A DNA stretch of 64,000 bases from Bradyrhizobium sp. CSA207 (GCF_029051685.1 NZ_JAACFT010000013.1:62001-126000), one strand, 5' to 3'. Counted from the stretch's first letter, positions 1 through 7,978 are shown. The notes: generated by a model not told the origin, from the sequence alone. Numbers and translations: made by a program.

Positions 1-511
1 CGCACACCGCAAAGCCCGCGCGGGTCGGCCCGGTCGTAGGGTGCCCAGTGATGGCCATGATGCCGGACAGCGCCTGCATCTTGCCGTCATAGCCGGGACG
101 CAGGCGATCCGGGCCGGTCTGGCCGAAGCCGGACACGGCGCAATAGATCAGTTTTGGATTGATTGCGGAGAGCACCTGGTAGCCGATGCCGAGCTTGTCC
201 ATCACGCCCGGACGAAAATTCTCCATGACGACGTCGACCTGGCTCGCGAGCCTCTTCACGATGGCGATGGCCTCCGGCTTTTGCAGGTCAAGCGTCAGGC
301 TGCGCTTGTTGCCGTTGATGGCCTGGAACGCAGGCGCGAGCCCGCGCTCGGCCCATTCGCGCGACAGCGGCGTGCGGCGCATGTCCTCGCCCTCGCGCCG
401 CTCGACCTTGATGACTTCGGCGCCCAGCAGCGCGAGCTGGTAACTCGCATAGGGGCCGGCCAGCACTTGCGTGAAGTCCAGGATCTTCACGCCCTCGAAC
501 GGTCGCGTCAC
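1..511 (-). CDS. CaiB/BaiF family CoA-transferase (3' part cut by window edge)
   Basis: The first 170 residues of a class III CoA-transferase are present; the rest lies outside the window. These enzymes move CoA between carboxylic acids through an enzyme-bound anhydride. From the GTG at 511 the protein opens MTRPFEGVKILDFTQVLAGP and continues with the family's G-A-E-V-I-K-V-E and N-F-R-P-G-V-M-D-K-L-G motifs. The P-G-Y-D segment, where the catalytic Asp normally sits, follows. The GTG is chosen because a purine-rich GAGAGAGA stretch lies just upstream and the conserved family N-terminus starts there. The substrate cannot be told from this fragment. Confidence 0.88.
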   Translation of the reverse strand, partial: MTRPFEGVKILDFTQVLAGPYASYQLALLGAEVIKVERREGEDMRRTPLSREWAERGLAPAFQAINGNKRSLTLDLQKPEAIAIVKRLASQVDVVMENFRPGVMDKLGIGYQVLSAINPKLIYCAVSGFGQTGPDRLRPGYDGKMQALSGIMAITGHPTTGPTRAGFAVC

Positions 512-548
512 GTCTCTCTCTCCCTTTGATTTTCGTTATTGGAGGACG

Positions 549-1478
549 TCAGGCGGCGCGGTTGCCGCGCGCGATCTCCTTCTGCTTGTCGAATTCGGCG
601 CGGCGCCGCGCCAGCTCTTCAGCGCTGAGCTGAGCGACGTTGTTGTAGTCGAGCTTCCAGGAGGCGTCCTCGCTCCAGCGCAGCGGTGACTGCATCGTGG
701 TCTGCGGGCCGCTGGCGGTCTCCAGCAGCCTGAGCGCCAGCTCGAGCGTCTGCGCCTGCGAGGCGACGTCATGCGGCTTGCCGGCCGAATTGCCGAGCGG
801 GAAGTCGGAGAACAGAAAGCGCGGCACGGCGGCGTGCTCGATGATGTCCTTGGCGCAGCCCATCACTACCGTCGGAATGCCATTGGCCTCCAGGTGCCGC
901 GCCACCAGCGCCGTGGTCTGATGGCAGACCGGGCAGTTCGGCACCAGCACGGCGACGTCGACGGCATCAGTGAGGCAGCGCGCCAGGATTTCCGGCGCGT
1001 CGGTGTCCAGCGTGACGCGATGGCTGCGGTTGGTCGGCGCGCCGAAGAAGCGCGGCGCGACCTCGCCGATGCGGCCTGCGGCGCTTGCCTTCAGCAGCTG
1101 CGGCAGCGGGAACCAGGTGCCGTTGTCGGTGGCGCTGGTGTGCTTGCGGTCGTAGCCGATGTGCGAGATGCGCAAATCGTGCTGCTTCGACGTGTCGCCG
1201 TCATAGACCTCGTAGAACTTCGCCCCGCCATTATACGGCGCGCCCGGCCCCTGGTCGCCCTTGGCCGGATCGAAAGGCGCGGCCGTGGTGATGATGGTCA
1301 CGCGCGACTGTGACAGCTCGTTCTTCAGCGGCTGGAACGGCGCCTCGGTATAATGCGCCCAGCGATACGGCGTGGTGTAGCCGATCGCCGCGTAATAGTC
1401 GCGCGTGCGTTGCATATAGGGGACGGGAGCATCATAGTCGGGCGCAAAGCCGAATTCATCGTCGCGCGAAGCGGACAT
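549..1478 (-). CDS. GrdB/PrdB-like reductase family protein
   Basis: This 309-residue soluble protein resembles the selenoprotein B (GrdB/PrdB) family of glycine/sarcosine/betaine and proline reductases, as found in aerobic proteobacteria. There is a C-P-V-C redox motif at residues 182-185 where anaerobic relatives use selenocysteine, so this is a cysteine version. The N-terminal half carries the conserved Y-R-W and S-H-I-G-Y-D blocks, and the C-terminal half has the I-P-T-V-V-M-G-C-A-K-D-I stretch. No partner reductase subunits are nearby, so the substrate is unknown. It lies 37 bp downstream of the CoA-transferase start on the same strand and may be co-transcribed with it. Confidence 0.7.
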   Translation of the reverse strand: MSASRDDEFGFAPDYDAPVPYMQRTRDYYAAIGYTTPYRWAHYTEAPFQPLKNELSQSRVTIITTAAPFDPAKGDQGPGAPYNGGAKFYEVYDGDTSKQHDLRISHIGYDRKHTSATDNGTWFPLPQLLKASAAGRIGEVAPRFFGAPTNRSHRVTLDTDAPEILARCLTDAVDVAVLVPNCPVCHQTTALVARHLEANGIPTVVMGCAKDIIEHAAVPRFLFSDFPLGNSAGKPHDVASQAQTLELALRLLETASGPQTTMQSPLRWSEDASWKLDYNNVAQLSAEELARRRAEFDKQKEIARGNRAA

Positions 1479-1598
1479 GGGCGCGTCTCCTGGTTCTTGG
1501 TTAAGACCAGACTAGAGATAGTCGGCGATGAGCTCAACGGGGGGCAAAGGGGCGCAGGTCAGGATTGCAAGCAGGTTGAGGCGGATTGCGCTGCTGTT

Positions 1599-1748
1599 CC
1601 CTCTCCCCTTGTGGGAGAGGGTGGCTCGCCGCAGAGCGGCGAGACGGGTGAGGGGTTTCTAGCCGCGAGCGACTTTCTGGCGACTGAATTCGCAGATGCA
1701 ACCCCTCATCCGGCGCTTCGCGCCACCTTCTCCCACAAGGGGAGAAGG
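1599..1748. repeat. Intergenic inverted-repeat element (type A)
   Basis: A non-coding element bounded by complementary arms: a CTCCCCTTGTGGGAGAG hairpin on the left and CTCCCACAAGGGGAG on the right. The inner blocks GACGGGTGAGGGGTTT and ACCCCTCATCCGGCGC are partly complementary to each other. A clear relative lies at 49898-50017, so this is a dispersed repeat family. It sits between the GrdB-like gene and the Nudix gene and could fold into a long stem in transcripts of either strand. Confidence 0.75.
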
Positions 1749-1760
1749 AAGGCAAAACTG

Positions 1761-2342
1761 TCACCGAAAGATATGCAGCGCCACATATTGCAGCAGCATG
1801 ATGGTCTTGGCATCGATGATGCGTCCATCGGCGATCATCGCCAGCGCCTCGTCGATGCCGAGCTCCAGCACCTCGATGTCCTCGCCTTCATGGGCAAGGC
1901 CGCCGCCGTCGCTGACGCGCATCTCGGGCTCGTATTCGGCGATGAAGAAATGCAGCTTCTCGGTCACCGCGCCGGGGCTCATGAATGCCTCGAACACCTT
2001 GTGCACATGGTGCAGGCGATAGCCGGTTTCTTCCTCGGCTTCGGCGCGGATGCGCACCTCCGGAGCGGCCTCGTCCAGCACGCCGGCGGCGGCCTCGATC
2101 AGGAGATCGTCATAGCCGCGGATATAGGCCGGCAGACGGAACTGGCGCACCAGGATCACCGTACGCCCTACGCGATTATAGGGCAGCACGGCCGCGGCGT
2201 TGTCGCGCTCATAGGTTTCGCGGTGCTGCGTCTGCCATTCGCCATCGGCGCGCCGGTAGTCGAACGTCGTCTCTTTCAGGACGGTCCAGTTGTCCGAGAG
2301 CACGCGGACGTCCTTGATGCGGACGCGGTCGGAAATGGTCAT
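1761..2342 (-). CDS. NUDIX hydrolase, NudK-like (GDP-mannose/ADP-sugar pyrophosphatase)
   Basis: A 193-residue Nudix hydrolase expected to cleave nucleotide-sugar pyrophosphates to sugar phosphate and NMP using Mg2+. The Nudix box runs from G-V-L-D-E-A-A-P-E-V to the core E-A-E-E-E-T-G-Y, with the compressed spacing of NudK. The first box glutamate is replaced by Ala. NudK landmarks are also visible: Y-N-R-V-G-R-T-V-I-L-V-R-Q-F-R upstream, and S-P-G-A-V-T-E-K-L-H downstream. It precedes no partner gene; 9 bp upstream ends the GNAT gene on the same strand, so the two probably share a message. Confidence 0.85.
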   Translation of the reverse strand: MTISDRVRIKDVRVLSDNWTVLKETTFDYRRADGEWQTQHRETYERDNAAAVLPYNRVGRTVILVRQFRLPAYIRGYDDLLIEAAAGVLDEAAPEVRIRAEAEEETGYRLHHVHKVFEAFMSPGAVTEKLHFFIAEYEPEMRVSDGGGLAHEGEDIEVLELGIDEALAMIADGRIIDAKTIMLLQYVALHIFR

Positions 2343-2351
2343 GGCTCGATC

Positions 2352-2807
2352 TCAGTTGTTTGGCGTCGTGTCGCGGCCGTCGAGCCACTTCTGGAACATT
2401 ACCGAGGTCGATTCCTCGAACCCGAGCGATTGGTAGAACGCATTCGCCTGCTCATTCCCGCGCCGGACCAAGAGCTGGAGCTTTGCAATCCCGGCTTGGC
2501 GCAGCCAGTCTTCCACAGCGGCCATGATGACGCGGCCAAAACCGCGCTTGCGGCAGTCGGGATCGACCGCGACGTAGTAGACCCAGCCGCGATGGCCGTC
2601 ATGGCCGACCATGGCGGTCGTGACGATCGCGCCGCCATCGCGGCCGACCAGCACGGTTGAATTGTCGCGCCGCCGCGCCAGCGCGATGTCGGCATGCGGA
2701 TCGTTCCACGGCCGGGTCAGGCCGCAGCGCTGCCACAGCGCGATGACCGGCTCGACGTCGGCATCGGCGATCTCCGCGATCGCGAGCAGAAAGACAGCTT
2801 CGTTCAC
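2352..2807 (-). CDS. ypeA: GNAT family N-acetyltransferase, YpeA-like
   Basis: A 151-residue single-domain GNAT acetyltransferase that uses acetyl-CoA; the acceptor is unknown. The acetyl-CoA binding motif A appears as V-A-V-D-P-D-C-R-K-R-G-F-G-R, followed by the C-terminal N-A-F-Y-Q-S-L-G-F-E-E motif of the fold. The W-N-D-P-H-A-D-I segment near residue 35 is characteristic of YpeA. Its start overlaps the stop of the upstream FAD dehydrogenase gene by 4 bp, so translation is probably coupled. Confidence 0.88.
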   Translation of the reverse strand: MNEAVFLLAIAEIADADVEPVIALWQRCGLTRPWNDPHADIALARRRDNSTVLVGRDGGAIVTTAMVGHDGHRGWVYYVAVDPDCRKRGFGRVIMAAVEDWLRQAGIAKLQLLVRRGNEQANAFYQSLGFEESTSVMFQKWLDGRDTTPNN

Positions 2808-4231
2808 AGCACTTTTCCCGGGTTCATGATTCCGAGCGGGTCGAGCATCGTCTTGATCGCGCGCATCAGCTCGATCGCGGTCTTGTCTTTCACGTCAGGC
2901 AGCTCGTCGCGCTTGAGCACGCCGATGCCGTGCTCGGCCGAGATCGAGCCGCCCATGCGCAGCACGATCGCGAACACCACCGCGTTCATCTCGTGCCAGC
3001 GCGCCAGAAAGTCCGCGCTGTCGGCGCCGACCGGCTGGCTGACATTGTAATGCAAATTGCCGTCGCCGAGATGGCCGAACGGCACCGGCCGCGCGCCGGG
3101 GATCAGTTTCACCACGGCAGCGTTGGCCTCGGCGATGAAGGCGGGCACGGCGGCGACCGGCACGGAGATGTCGTGCTTGATCGAGCCGCCTTCCGGCTTC
3201 TGCGCCGACGACATCTCGTCGCGCAGCTTCCAGAAGCCGGCGCGCTGGCTGAGGTTGGCCGCGATCACGGCGTCGTCGACGATCTCGTCTTCCATCGCGC
3301 GGGTCAGGATCGCCTCCAGCGGCGCGCGCGCATCCTCGCCGGCTGCGGACAATTCCATCAGCACGTACCAGGCATGCTTGTCCTGAAGCGGATCGCGCAC
3401 GTCGATTCCGTGGCGGATCGAGAAATCGACCGCCAGCTCCGACAGCAGCTCGAAGCTCGTCAGCGCATTCGCAACCTCGCTTTGCGCGATGGCGAGCAGC
3501 CTCAGCGCCGCCTCCGGCGACTTCAGCCCGACGAAGGCGGTCTCGATCGCCCGCGGCTTCGGAAACAGCTTTAGCGTCGCCGCCGTGATGATGCCGAGCG
3601 TGCCTTCCGCGCCGATGAAGAGGTTGTGCAGATTGTAGCCGGTATTGTCCTTCTTCAGCTTCGACAGCACATTGAGCACGCGCCCGTCGGCCAGCACCAC
3701 TTCCAGCCCCAGCGCCATCTCGCGCGCCACGCCATAGGCGAGCGCCGCGGTGCCGCCGGCATTGGTCGACAGATTGCCGCCGATGGTGCAGCTGCCTTCC
3801 GCGCCCAGCGACAGCGGAAACAGCCGGTCGATCTCGGCCGCCTTCTGCTGCGCGATCTGCAGCACCACGCCGGCCTCGCAGGTCATGGTGTTGGAGGCAG
3901 TATCGACCTCGCGGATTTTGTCGAGGCGGCGCAGCGACACCACCACCTCGCCATTGTGCGGCGTCTGGCCGCCGACGAGGCCGGTGTTGCCGCCCTGCGG
4001 CACCAGCGCGATCCTGTGCGCGGAGGCGAGCTTGCAGATCTCGGAGACTTCCGCGGTCGAGCCCGGGCGCAGCACCAGCGGCGAGCGGCCGTGGAACAGG
4101 TTGCGCTCCTCGGTGACGTAGGCCTCGATATCGGCCGCATCGGTGATCGCGTGCTTCTCGCCGACGATCTTGCGAAATTGCGCGATCAGCTCGGGGGCAA
4201 GCGGCGGCGTGGCGGCTGGATTGATGTTCAT
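2804..4231 (-). CDS. FAD-binding oxidoreductase (D-lactate/2-hydroxyglutarate dehydrogenase, GlcD family)
   Basis: A 475-residue flavoprotein of the vanillyl-alcohol-oxidase fold that oxidises a D-2-hydroxy acid. The N-terminal FAD_binding_4 domain (about residues 40-220) shows P-L-V-L-R-P-G-S-T, P-Q-G-G-N-T-G-L-V-G-G and a glycine-rich G-A-E-G-S-C-T-I-G-G-N loop. The C-terminal FAD-oxidase domain carries P-F-G-H-L-G-D-G-N-L-H-Y and the S-A-E-H-G-I-G motif near the end, with catalytic/metal-binding histidines. It is the first gene of a likely three-gene run with ypeA and the Nudix gene. D-lactate versus D-2-hydroxyglutarate cannot be decided by eye. Confidence 0.9.
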   Translation of the reverse strand: MNINPAATPPLAPELIAQFRKIVGEKHAITDAADIEAYVTEERNLFHGRSPLVLRPGSTAEVSEICKLASAHRIALVPQGGNTGLVGGQTPHNGEVVVSLRRLDKIREVDTASNTMTCEAGVVLQIAQQKAAEIDRLFPLSLGAEGSCTIGGNLSTNAGGTAALAYGVAREMALGLEVVLADGRVLNVLSKLKKDNTGYNLHNLFIGAEGTLGIITAATLKLFPKPRAIETAFVGLKSPEAALRLLAIAQSEVANALTSFELLSELAVDFSIRHGIDVRDPLQDKHAWYVLMELSAAGEDARAPLEAILTRAMEDEIVDDAVIAANLSQRAGFWKLRDEMSSAQKPEGGSIKHDISVPVAAVPAFIAEANAAVVKLIPGARPVPFGHLGDGNLHYNVSQPVGADSADFLARWHEMNAVVFAIVLRMGGSISAEHGIGVLKRDELPDVKDKTAIELMRAIKTMLDPLGIMNPGKVL

Positions 4232-4311
4232 GCTTTCGTCTCTTGCTCGGCTTCTTTTCGTTTGCGCATGATCTTATCGGAAAACCGGTGCACAGTTTTC
4301 CGCATCATGCG

Positions 4312-5301
4312 CTATCGCGCAACCGCCGCGCGGCGCAGGCGGTCGTTGATGGCTTCGCCCAGATCCTGTTCGGGAATCGTCATCACCGCGATCGCCCGCG
4401 GGCCCTTCGCATCGAGCGCGCGAAGATAGCCGAACAGATTGGCGGCGGCTTCATCGAGATCGCCGCCGGGCGACAAATTCATCACGGCCGATGCGGCGTC
4501 AAGGCCGGGGAGGCGCGCAGGGCCGAACGCCAGCAGCGCCTCGCCCGGCGCCACGTCGCGCGCATCGAGCCGCACGCTGGCCCGCGGCGCGTAATGCGAG
4601 GCCAGCATGCCCGGCGCCAGCGGCTGGCTGTCGTCGCTCTCGGCCTCCGCTTGCGGCCGCAAAAGCGGCAGCCCCAGCACCGCCTCGATCCGCTCGCGCG
4701 ACAGCCCGCCGGGACGCAGCAGCATCGGCGCGTTGAGGCAGCCGACGATGGTCGATTCGACGCCGACCTCGACCGGCCCGCCGTCGACGATCAGGTCGAT
4801 CCGCCCCGCAAGGTCGCTCTCGACATGGGCCGCCAGCGTCGGCGAGACATGGCCGGAGATGTTGGCCGACGGCGCCACCACCGCCCTGCCGAAGGCGCGC
4901 ACGATCGCCTGCGCCACCGGGTGGGCGGGAATGCGGATCGCGACGGTGTCGAGGCCGGCGGTGGCCAGATCAGCCACCGGGCAGCCGTCGGTCTTCGGCA
5001 CCACCAGCGTCAGCGGCCCCGGCCAGAACGCCTCCGCAAGCCGCAAGGCGCGCGCGTCGAACCGGCCGATGGCTTGCGCGGCGGCAAGGTCAGCCACATG
5101 GGCGATCAGCGGATTGAAGGCCGGCCGGCCCTTGGCGGCATAGAGATGGGCGATCGCGGCGGCATTGCCGGCGTCCGCGCCGAGCCCGTAGACCGTCTCG
5201 GTCGGGAACGCGACCAGCCCGCCGGCGGCGAGCCGCCAGGCGGCAGCCTCGGCGGCGGCGTGGCCTGCCGGTAAAATCAGCGTTTCAAGGCTCGTTTTCA
5301 C
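4312..5301 (-). CDS. tsaC: L-threonylcarbamoyladenylate synthase (Sua5/YwlC type)
   Basis: Makes threonylcarbamoyl-AMP from threonine, bicarbonate and ATP, the first step of the t6A37 modification of ANN-decoding tRNAs. The protein has 329 residues. The YrdC domain (about residues 15-200) shows F-P-T-E-T-V-Y-G-L-G-A-D, K-G-R-P-A-F-N-P-L-I and A-P-S-A-N-I-S-G. A C-terminal Sua5 domain follows, with L-A-P-G-M-L-A-S-H-Y-A-P. The start is set at the GTG at 5301. The open frame continues to 5397, but that extension runs into the tRNA-Pro gene and has no family similarity. Confidence 0.93.
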   Translation of the reverse strand: MKTSLETLILPAGHAAAEAAAWRLAAGGLVAFPTETVYGLGADAGNAAAIAHLYAAKGRPAFNPLIAHVADLAAAQAIGRFDARALRLAEAFWPGPLTLVVPKTDGCPVADLATAGLDTVAIRIPAHPVAQAIVRAFGRAVVAPSANISGHVSPTLAAHVESDLAGRIDLIVDGGPVEVGVESTIVGCLNAPMLLRPGGLSRERIEAVLGLPLLRPQAEAESDDSQPLAPGMLASHYAPRASVRLDARDVAPGEALLAFGPARLPGLDAASAVMNLSPGGDLDEAAANLFGYLRALDAKGPRAIAVMTIPEQDLGEAINDRLRRAAVAR

Positions 5302-5369
5302 AGGGACGAAATTCCTTAGACCGGCCGCTTGCGGTGCGCCAAACCCGACGCTATAAGCCGGCCTCTTGT

Positions 5370-5446
5370 CGGAGTGTGGCTCAGCCCGGTAGAGCACTGC
5401 GTTCGGGACGCAGGGGTCGCAGGTTCGAATCCTGCCACTCCGACCA
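5370..5446 (+). tRNA. tRNA-Pro (anticodon CGG)
   Basis: A 77-nt cloverleaf is readable. The acceptor arms CGGAGTG and CACTCCG pair perfectly. The D arm is GGCTC/GAGC-like, the anticodon stem is CTGCG/CGCAG around the loop TTCGGGA (anticodon CGG), and the T loop is GTTCGAATC. The 3' CCA is encoded. The gene overlaps no supported protein. It lies immediately upstream of a block of lower-GC degraded genes, a common arrangement for a tRNA integration site. Confidence 0.97.
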
Positions 5447-5786
5447 TTCTTCCAAAAATCGACGTTTTCCTAGAGGCTTGGCGGACCGGCCGCCAGCGCC
5501 TCGGAAGCGCCTTATTGCAACGATTTTGGCGGCGGGTCCACGGCAGATTTGACCGGGCAGGGCGGCCTGTGCGCGTGGCATGGCTCTGGGGCGAATGCGC
5601 TCGTTTTTTTCTGGCTCGAAGCAAAAGGAAAGCCAAACACCTTGGATTTGACGCGCTGCCCGAATGCGGGGCTCTTAGTTCGCTGCACTGCAGTTCGCAC
5701 TACCTGTAGTAGATTCTCCTTGATTCGATGGGCCTGACGGGCATGCTGGGCCAATTAGCCCGCTTTGAGGGTACCAGGGGGGAGTT
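5447..5786. other. Gene-free stretch downstream of tRNA-Pro
   Basis: 340 bp with no supported gene. GC falls towards the right end, into the degraded defence genes. I looked for a second copy of the tRNA 3' end (an att repeat) here and further right and did not see one. Confidence 0.5.
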
Positions 5787-6092
5787 TTGGTTCCGAATGA
5801 TCCATTTAATGCATCCGGTTCGTTGGCCGGCTATCTCTATCAATGCCGTCTCGCACTATTGCTTGGGCTTCAAATGCTCAAGAAGAAGCCGAACGGACAC
5901 ATCTCCATAGAGAAATTCGACGATATTGCATTCGCAGACGAAGATATTGCAACCTGCGTCATCCAAGCGAAGCATCACGTAACTCCAAAGAGCCTGTCCG
6001 ACTCTAGTGTCGACCTGTGGAAGACCCTCCGCATTTGGGTAACCGGCTGCGGGGCGAGCAGCGAACTATTCAGAATCGGCTGCAGGAGCTAA
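5787..6092 (+). pseudogene. N-terminal remnant of a Cap4/DUF4297-like nuclease protein (ABC-3C type)
   Basis: The frame reads S-L-A-G-Y-L-Y-Q-C-R-L-A-L-L, then I-S-I-E-K-F-D-D-I-A-F and I-Q-A-K-H-H-V. This pattern resembles the PD-(D/E)XK-like dsDNA-nuclease N-terminus of Cap4 and of ABC-three-component proteins: the glutamate, the aspartate and Q-x-K are the presumed catalytic residues. After D-L-W-K-T-L-R-I-W, at about 6045, family resemblance stops and the frame ends 15 codons later at 6092; intact relatives continue for several hundred residues. Start is uncertain (TTG at 5787 behind GGGGGGAG). Local GC and codon use are lower than in the flanks. Family assignment is from memory of the motif pattern. 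Confidence 0.5.
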
Positions 6093-6298
6093 ACGCTGAG
6101 CGACGTGCTGCTCAGACATTTCTGTCCGATCAAGCCCTCTTTAGGCTGATGGCGCACGCGTGTGCGGAGATATCGCCTAGCTTTCAGCTTATCGTGCTGG
6201 ACCATGCCCACCTTAGTGATGATTGGTTCGAAGAGGCGATTGTCGAGGAATGGAGAGGGAGCGCTGCGCTTGTTCCTATTGATTGGAGTGAGCGATGA
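6017..6298 (+). pseudogene. C-terminal remnant of a DUF3732 (ABC-3C ATPase) protein
   Basis: From about 6050 this frame resembles only the extreme C-terminus of DUF3732 proteins, the SMC-like ATPase partner in ABC-three-component systems. The tell-tale segment is L-I-V-L-D-H-A-H-L-S-D-D-W-F, then A-I-V-E-E-W-R, A-L-V-P-I-D-W. The Walker A and coiled-coil parts are absent. A deletion therefore seems to have joined the start of a nuclease gene to the end of an ATPase gene, in different frames. It overlaps the nuclease remnant and ends in an ATGA junction with the next gene. Confidence 0.55.
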
Positions 6299-6576
6299 TC
6301 TCACTCCAGCGTGATCTATTCCAGGATGAAGAACGAGCAGAACTGTTCCATGATGCACCGACTCCCGTGTATCGCCCTGATCCCGACCAGGTGCGCACCG
6401 AACTTCAGCGCATCCTCGCGGAGGCCAGAGCCGCCAAGACCCTTCCGTGGGAGCCGAGAAAGACGGCGCTCTACCAGACGATCTTTCCGCAGATGACGAA
6501 CTGTCTTCCGGAAGACGAGGGAGCGCAGTTGCGGTTCGAGTTTGAGGCTGAACTGGTCCGCCTGCGTGCAGCCTAG
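6295..6576 (+). CDS. Conserved hypothetical protein associated with the DUF3732 remnant
   Basis: A 93-residue acidic soluble protein. It reads T-P-V-Y-R-P-D-P-D-Q-V-R-T-E-L followed by A-K-T-L-P-W-E-P-R and L-Y-Q-T-I-F-P-Q-M, and it looks full length. Its ATG overlaps the stop of the DUF3732 remnant (ATGA), implying it was once translationally coupled to the ATPase gene. I do not recognise a function. It may be an accessory gene of the lost mobile module. Confidence 0.65.
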   Translation: MISLQRDLFQDEERAELFHDAPTPVYRPDPDQVRTELQRILAEARAAKTLPWEPRKTALYQTIFPQMTNCLPEDEGAQLRFEFEAELVRLRAA

Positions 6577-6584
6577 CCGCTATC

Positions 6585-6809
6585 TTACTTCCGCAGCAGC
6601 TCGCTCAACGCCGCCGTCGCCTCGGCACAGCGAATTTCGTCGATCTCGCGCGAGAGGTTGAGCGCACCTGATTTCAGTGCCTCGACGTTCCGGCTTTCCG
6701 GGTGCTCGCTCTCGAGCTGGCCCAGCCGCTTGTTCAGATCGTCCAGCCTGGACTGCAATTGTTCGACGCTGGCGGCGCCGTTCACCACCCACACCCGTTG
6801 TGCACGCAT
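6585..6809 (-). CDS. Small hypothetical coiled-coil protein
   Basis: A 74-residue protein with heptad-like leucines and many charged residues (V-E-Q-L-Q-S-R-L-D-D-L-N-K-R-L-G-Q-L-E), suggesting a short coiled coil. No signal peptide or membrane segment. The start has GGGGAAC just upstream. Convergent with the previous gene, with only 8 bp between the stops. Function unknown. Confidence 0.6.
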   Translation of the reverse strand: MRAQRVWVVNGAASVEQLQSRLDDLNKRLGQLESEHPESRNVEALKSGALNLSREIDEIRCAEATAALSELLRK

Positions 6810-6907
6810 CGTAGTTCCCCTGATACTCTCACGGCGTTGTGAGCGGGGTTCGTGGCGGCAATGGGAGTTTCTTTTGTCCGGCGTCTGACGGTGGGGAACC
6901 GTTGCAG

Positions 6908-6943
6908 ATTGGCAACGCGAAGGCGAGGCCTCGCGTTGCCAAT
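6908..6943. terminator. Perfect 13-bp inverted repeat hairpin
   Basis: ATTGGCAACGCGA and TCGCGTTGCCAAT are perfect inverted arms around a 10-nt loop. It lies between two minus-strand genes, downstream of the 6966-7226 gene. There is no clear T-run, so it is either a weak terminator or an RNA-stabilising hairpin. Confidence 0.55.
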
Positions 6944-6965
6944 CCGTGCCCCAGCACGATTCGGA

Positions 6966-7226
6966 TCAGGCGGCGTGGGGCCACTCGGTCGGTCGGCTCG
7001 ACAGCCGGCTTTCCAGGATCGCAATGCTGACCTGGAGATTGTCGCGCCGGGCCCTCAGGTTCAGAGCGAGCAGGGGATAGGCTAGGTTGGTCGGGTCGGA
7101 AATTCCGGCCTTGCGCTCTTCCTCGCGGATATCGGCATCGAGCAGTTGCGTGCGCCAGCGCAGATCGGAAATCAGCGCATGGAGCTGTGTCGGCATGGTC
7201 GCTTCGAAACGGGACGTCGGCTGCAT
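6966..7226 (-). CDS. Small hypothetical protein
   Basis: An 86-residue soluble protein, helical and charged (L-I-S-D-L-R-W-R-T-Q-L-L-D-A-D-I-R-E-E-E), with no signal or membrane segment. It looks like a small cytosolic protein, but I cannot assign a family. An internal ATG at residue 11 is an alternative start. Confidence 0.6.
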   Translation of the reverse strand: MQPTSRFEATMPTQLHALISDLRWRTQLLDADIREEERKAGISDPTNLAYPLLALNLRARRDNLQVSIAILESRLSSRPTEWPHAA

Positions 7227-7414
7227 GTGATCGCCTCACTTTGAGACAGACCCACGGCGGGTCTGGGGGATTGACCGCAGTGGAGCAAGCAGAATGCCAG
7301 CCTGGGGCCGGGCAGCGGGCCCCCCATGCCGCTTCTATGGGATGGCGCGGCCGTCACATCGGCCGTACACTCTGCTCATTGCAGATTTTTCATTTGTGTT
7401 TGTGAGGCAGCATT

Positions 7415-7627
7415 ATGTCGAGTGCGATGAAATTGATCGTTGGGGGTTACACCCGCTTGAAGGACCGTCAGTCGCTGGAGCAGTTGGTGATGCACCGGCG
7501 GCGCCTGGTCGCTGATCTGAAAGCGACGACGGGCTTCGAGTGCGGGTCGTCGATCGCGCAGATCGATGAGGATATCGCCTTGATCGAAGCGGGCCTGCGG
7601 ACCCTGTCGGGGCCGATCGGCGGTTGA
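7415..7627 (+). CDS. Small hypothetical protein
   Basis: 70 residues, MSSAMKLIVGGYTRLKDRQS then alternating charged and leucine residues, probably two helices. GTGAGGCAGC upstream can serve as a ribosome binding site. An in-frame ATG at codon 5 is an alternative start. No function assigned. Confidence 0.6.
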   Translation: MSSAMKLIVGGYTRLKDRQSLEQLVMHRRRLVADLKATTGFECGSSIAQIDEDIALIEAGLRTLSGPIGG

Positions 7628-7648
7628 TGCGTCGCGCGCCGGGGGGCG

Positions 7649-7963
7649 TCACCTCCGCGCCACCAGCACCCCCATCAGGAACGCCACCATGAGCGCCGGC
7701 AGCGGCGCCTCGCGCACCATGCCGCGGACGATATCGGGCCAATGTCGGTCGGGCAGTTTGATGTCGGCCGCCTGCGCAATGCCCCAGTCGGATGCAAGTT
7801 CGGCAATCTCGCGCGGCGCCAGCCGCGATTCGTCGCGAACGCGGAAGACCGCGGCGTCGGCGCGGTCGCGCGCCGGCACGGCCATCAGCGTCGCGATCGC
7901 GGTGCGCAGCGTCATCTCGCCATAGCCTTGCAGCCTGACCGATTCCTCGGGGTCCGATGTCAT
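7649..7963 (-). CDS. Hypothetical protein with C-terminal membrane segment
   Basis: 104 residues. The N-terminal part is charged, and the C-terminus (P-L-P-A-L-M-V-A-F-L-M-G-V-L-V-A-R-R) is a probable single transmembrane helix with a positive tail. The layout fits a tail-anchored protein. It lies 15 bp downstream of another membrane mini-protein gene on the same strand, so the two likely form an operon. Confidence 0.65.
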   Translation of the reverse strand: MTSDPEESVRLQGYGEMTLRTAIATLMAVPARDRADAAVFRVRDESRLAPREIAELASDWGIAQAADIKLPDRHWPDIVRGMVREAPLPALMVAFLMGVLVARR

Positions 7964-7978
7964 GCCAAACGTCCCCCC

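Noticed and set aside
4243..5274. 343-codon plus-strand frame opposite the tsaC gene
   Set aside because: Arg/Gly-rich shadow; the minus strand has the YrdC and Sua5 motifs.
5301..5397. Longer start for the threonylcarbamoyl-AMP synthase
   Set aside because: The extension reads into tRNA-Pro and has no family similarity; the GTG at 5301 fits the family N-terminus.
5447..6600. att direct repeat of the tRNA-Pro 3' end
   Set aside because: No second copy of the T-arm/acceptor sequence seen right of the tRNA, so integration here is inferred only from position and content.
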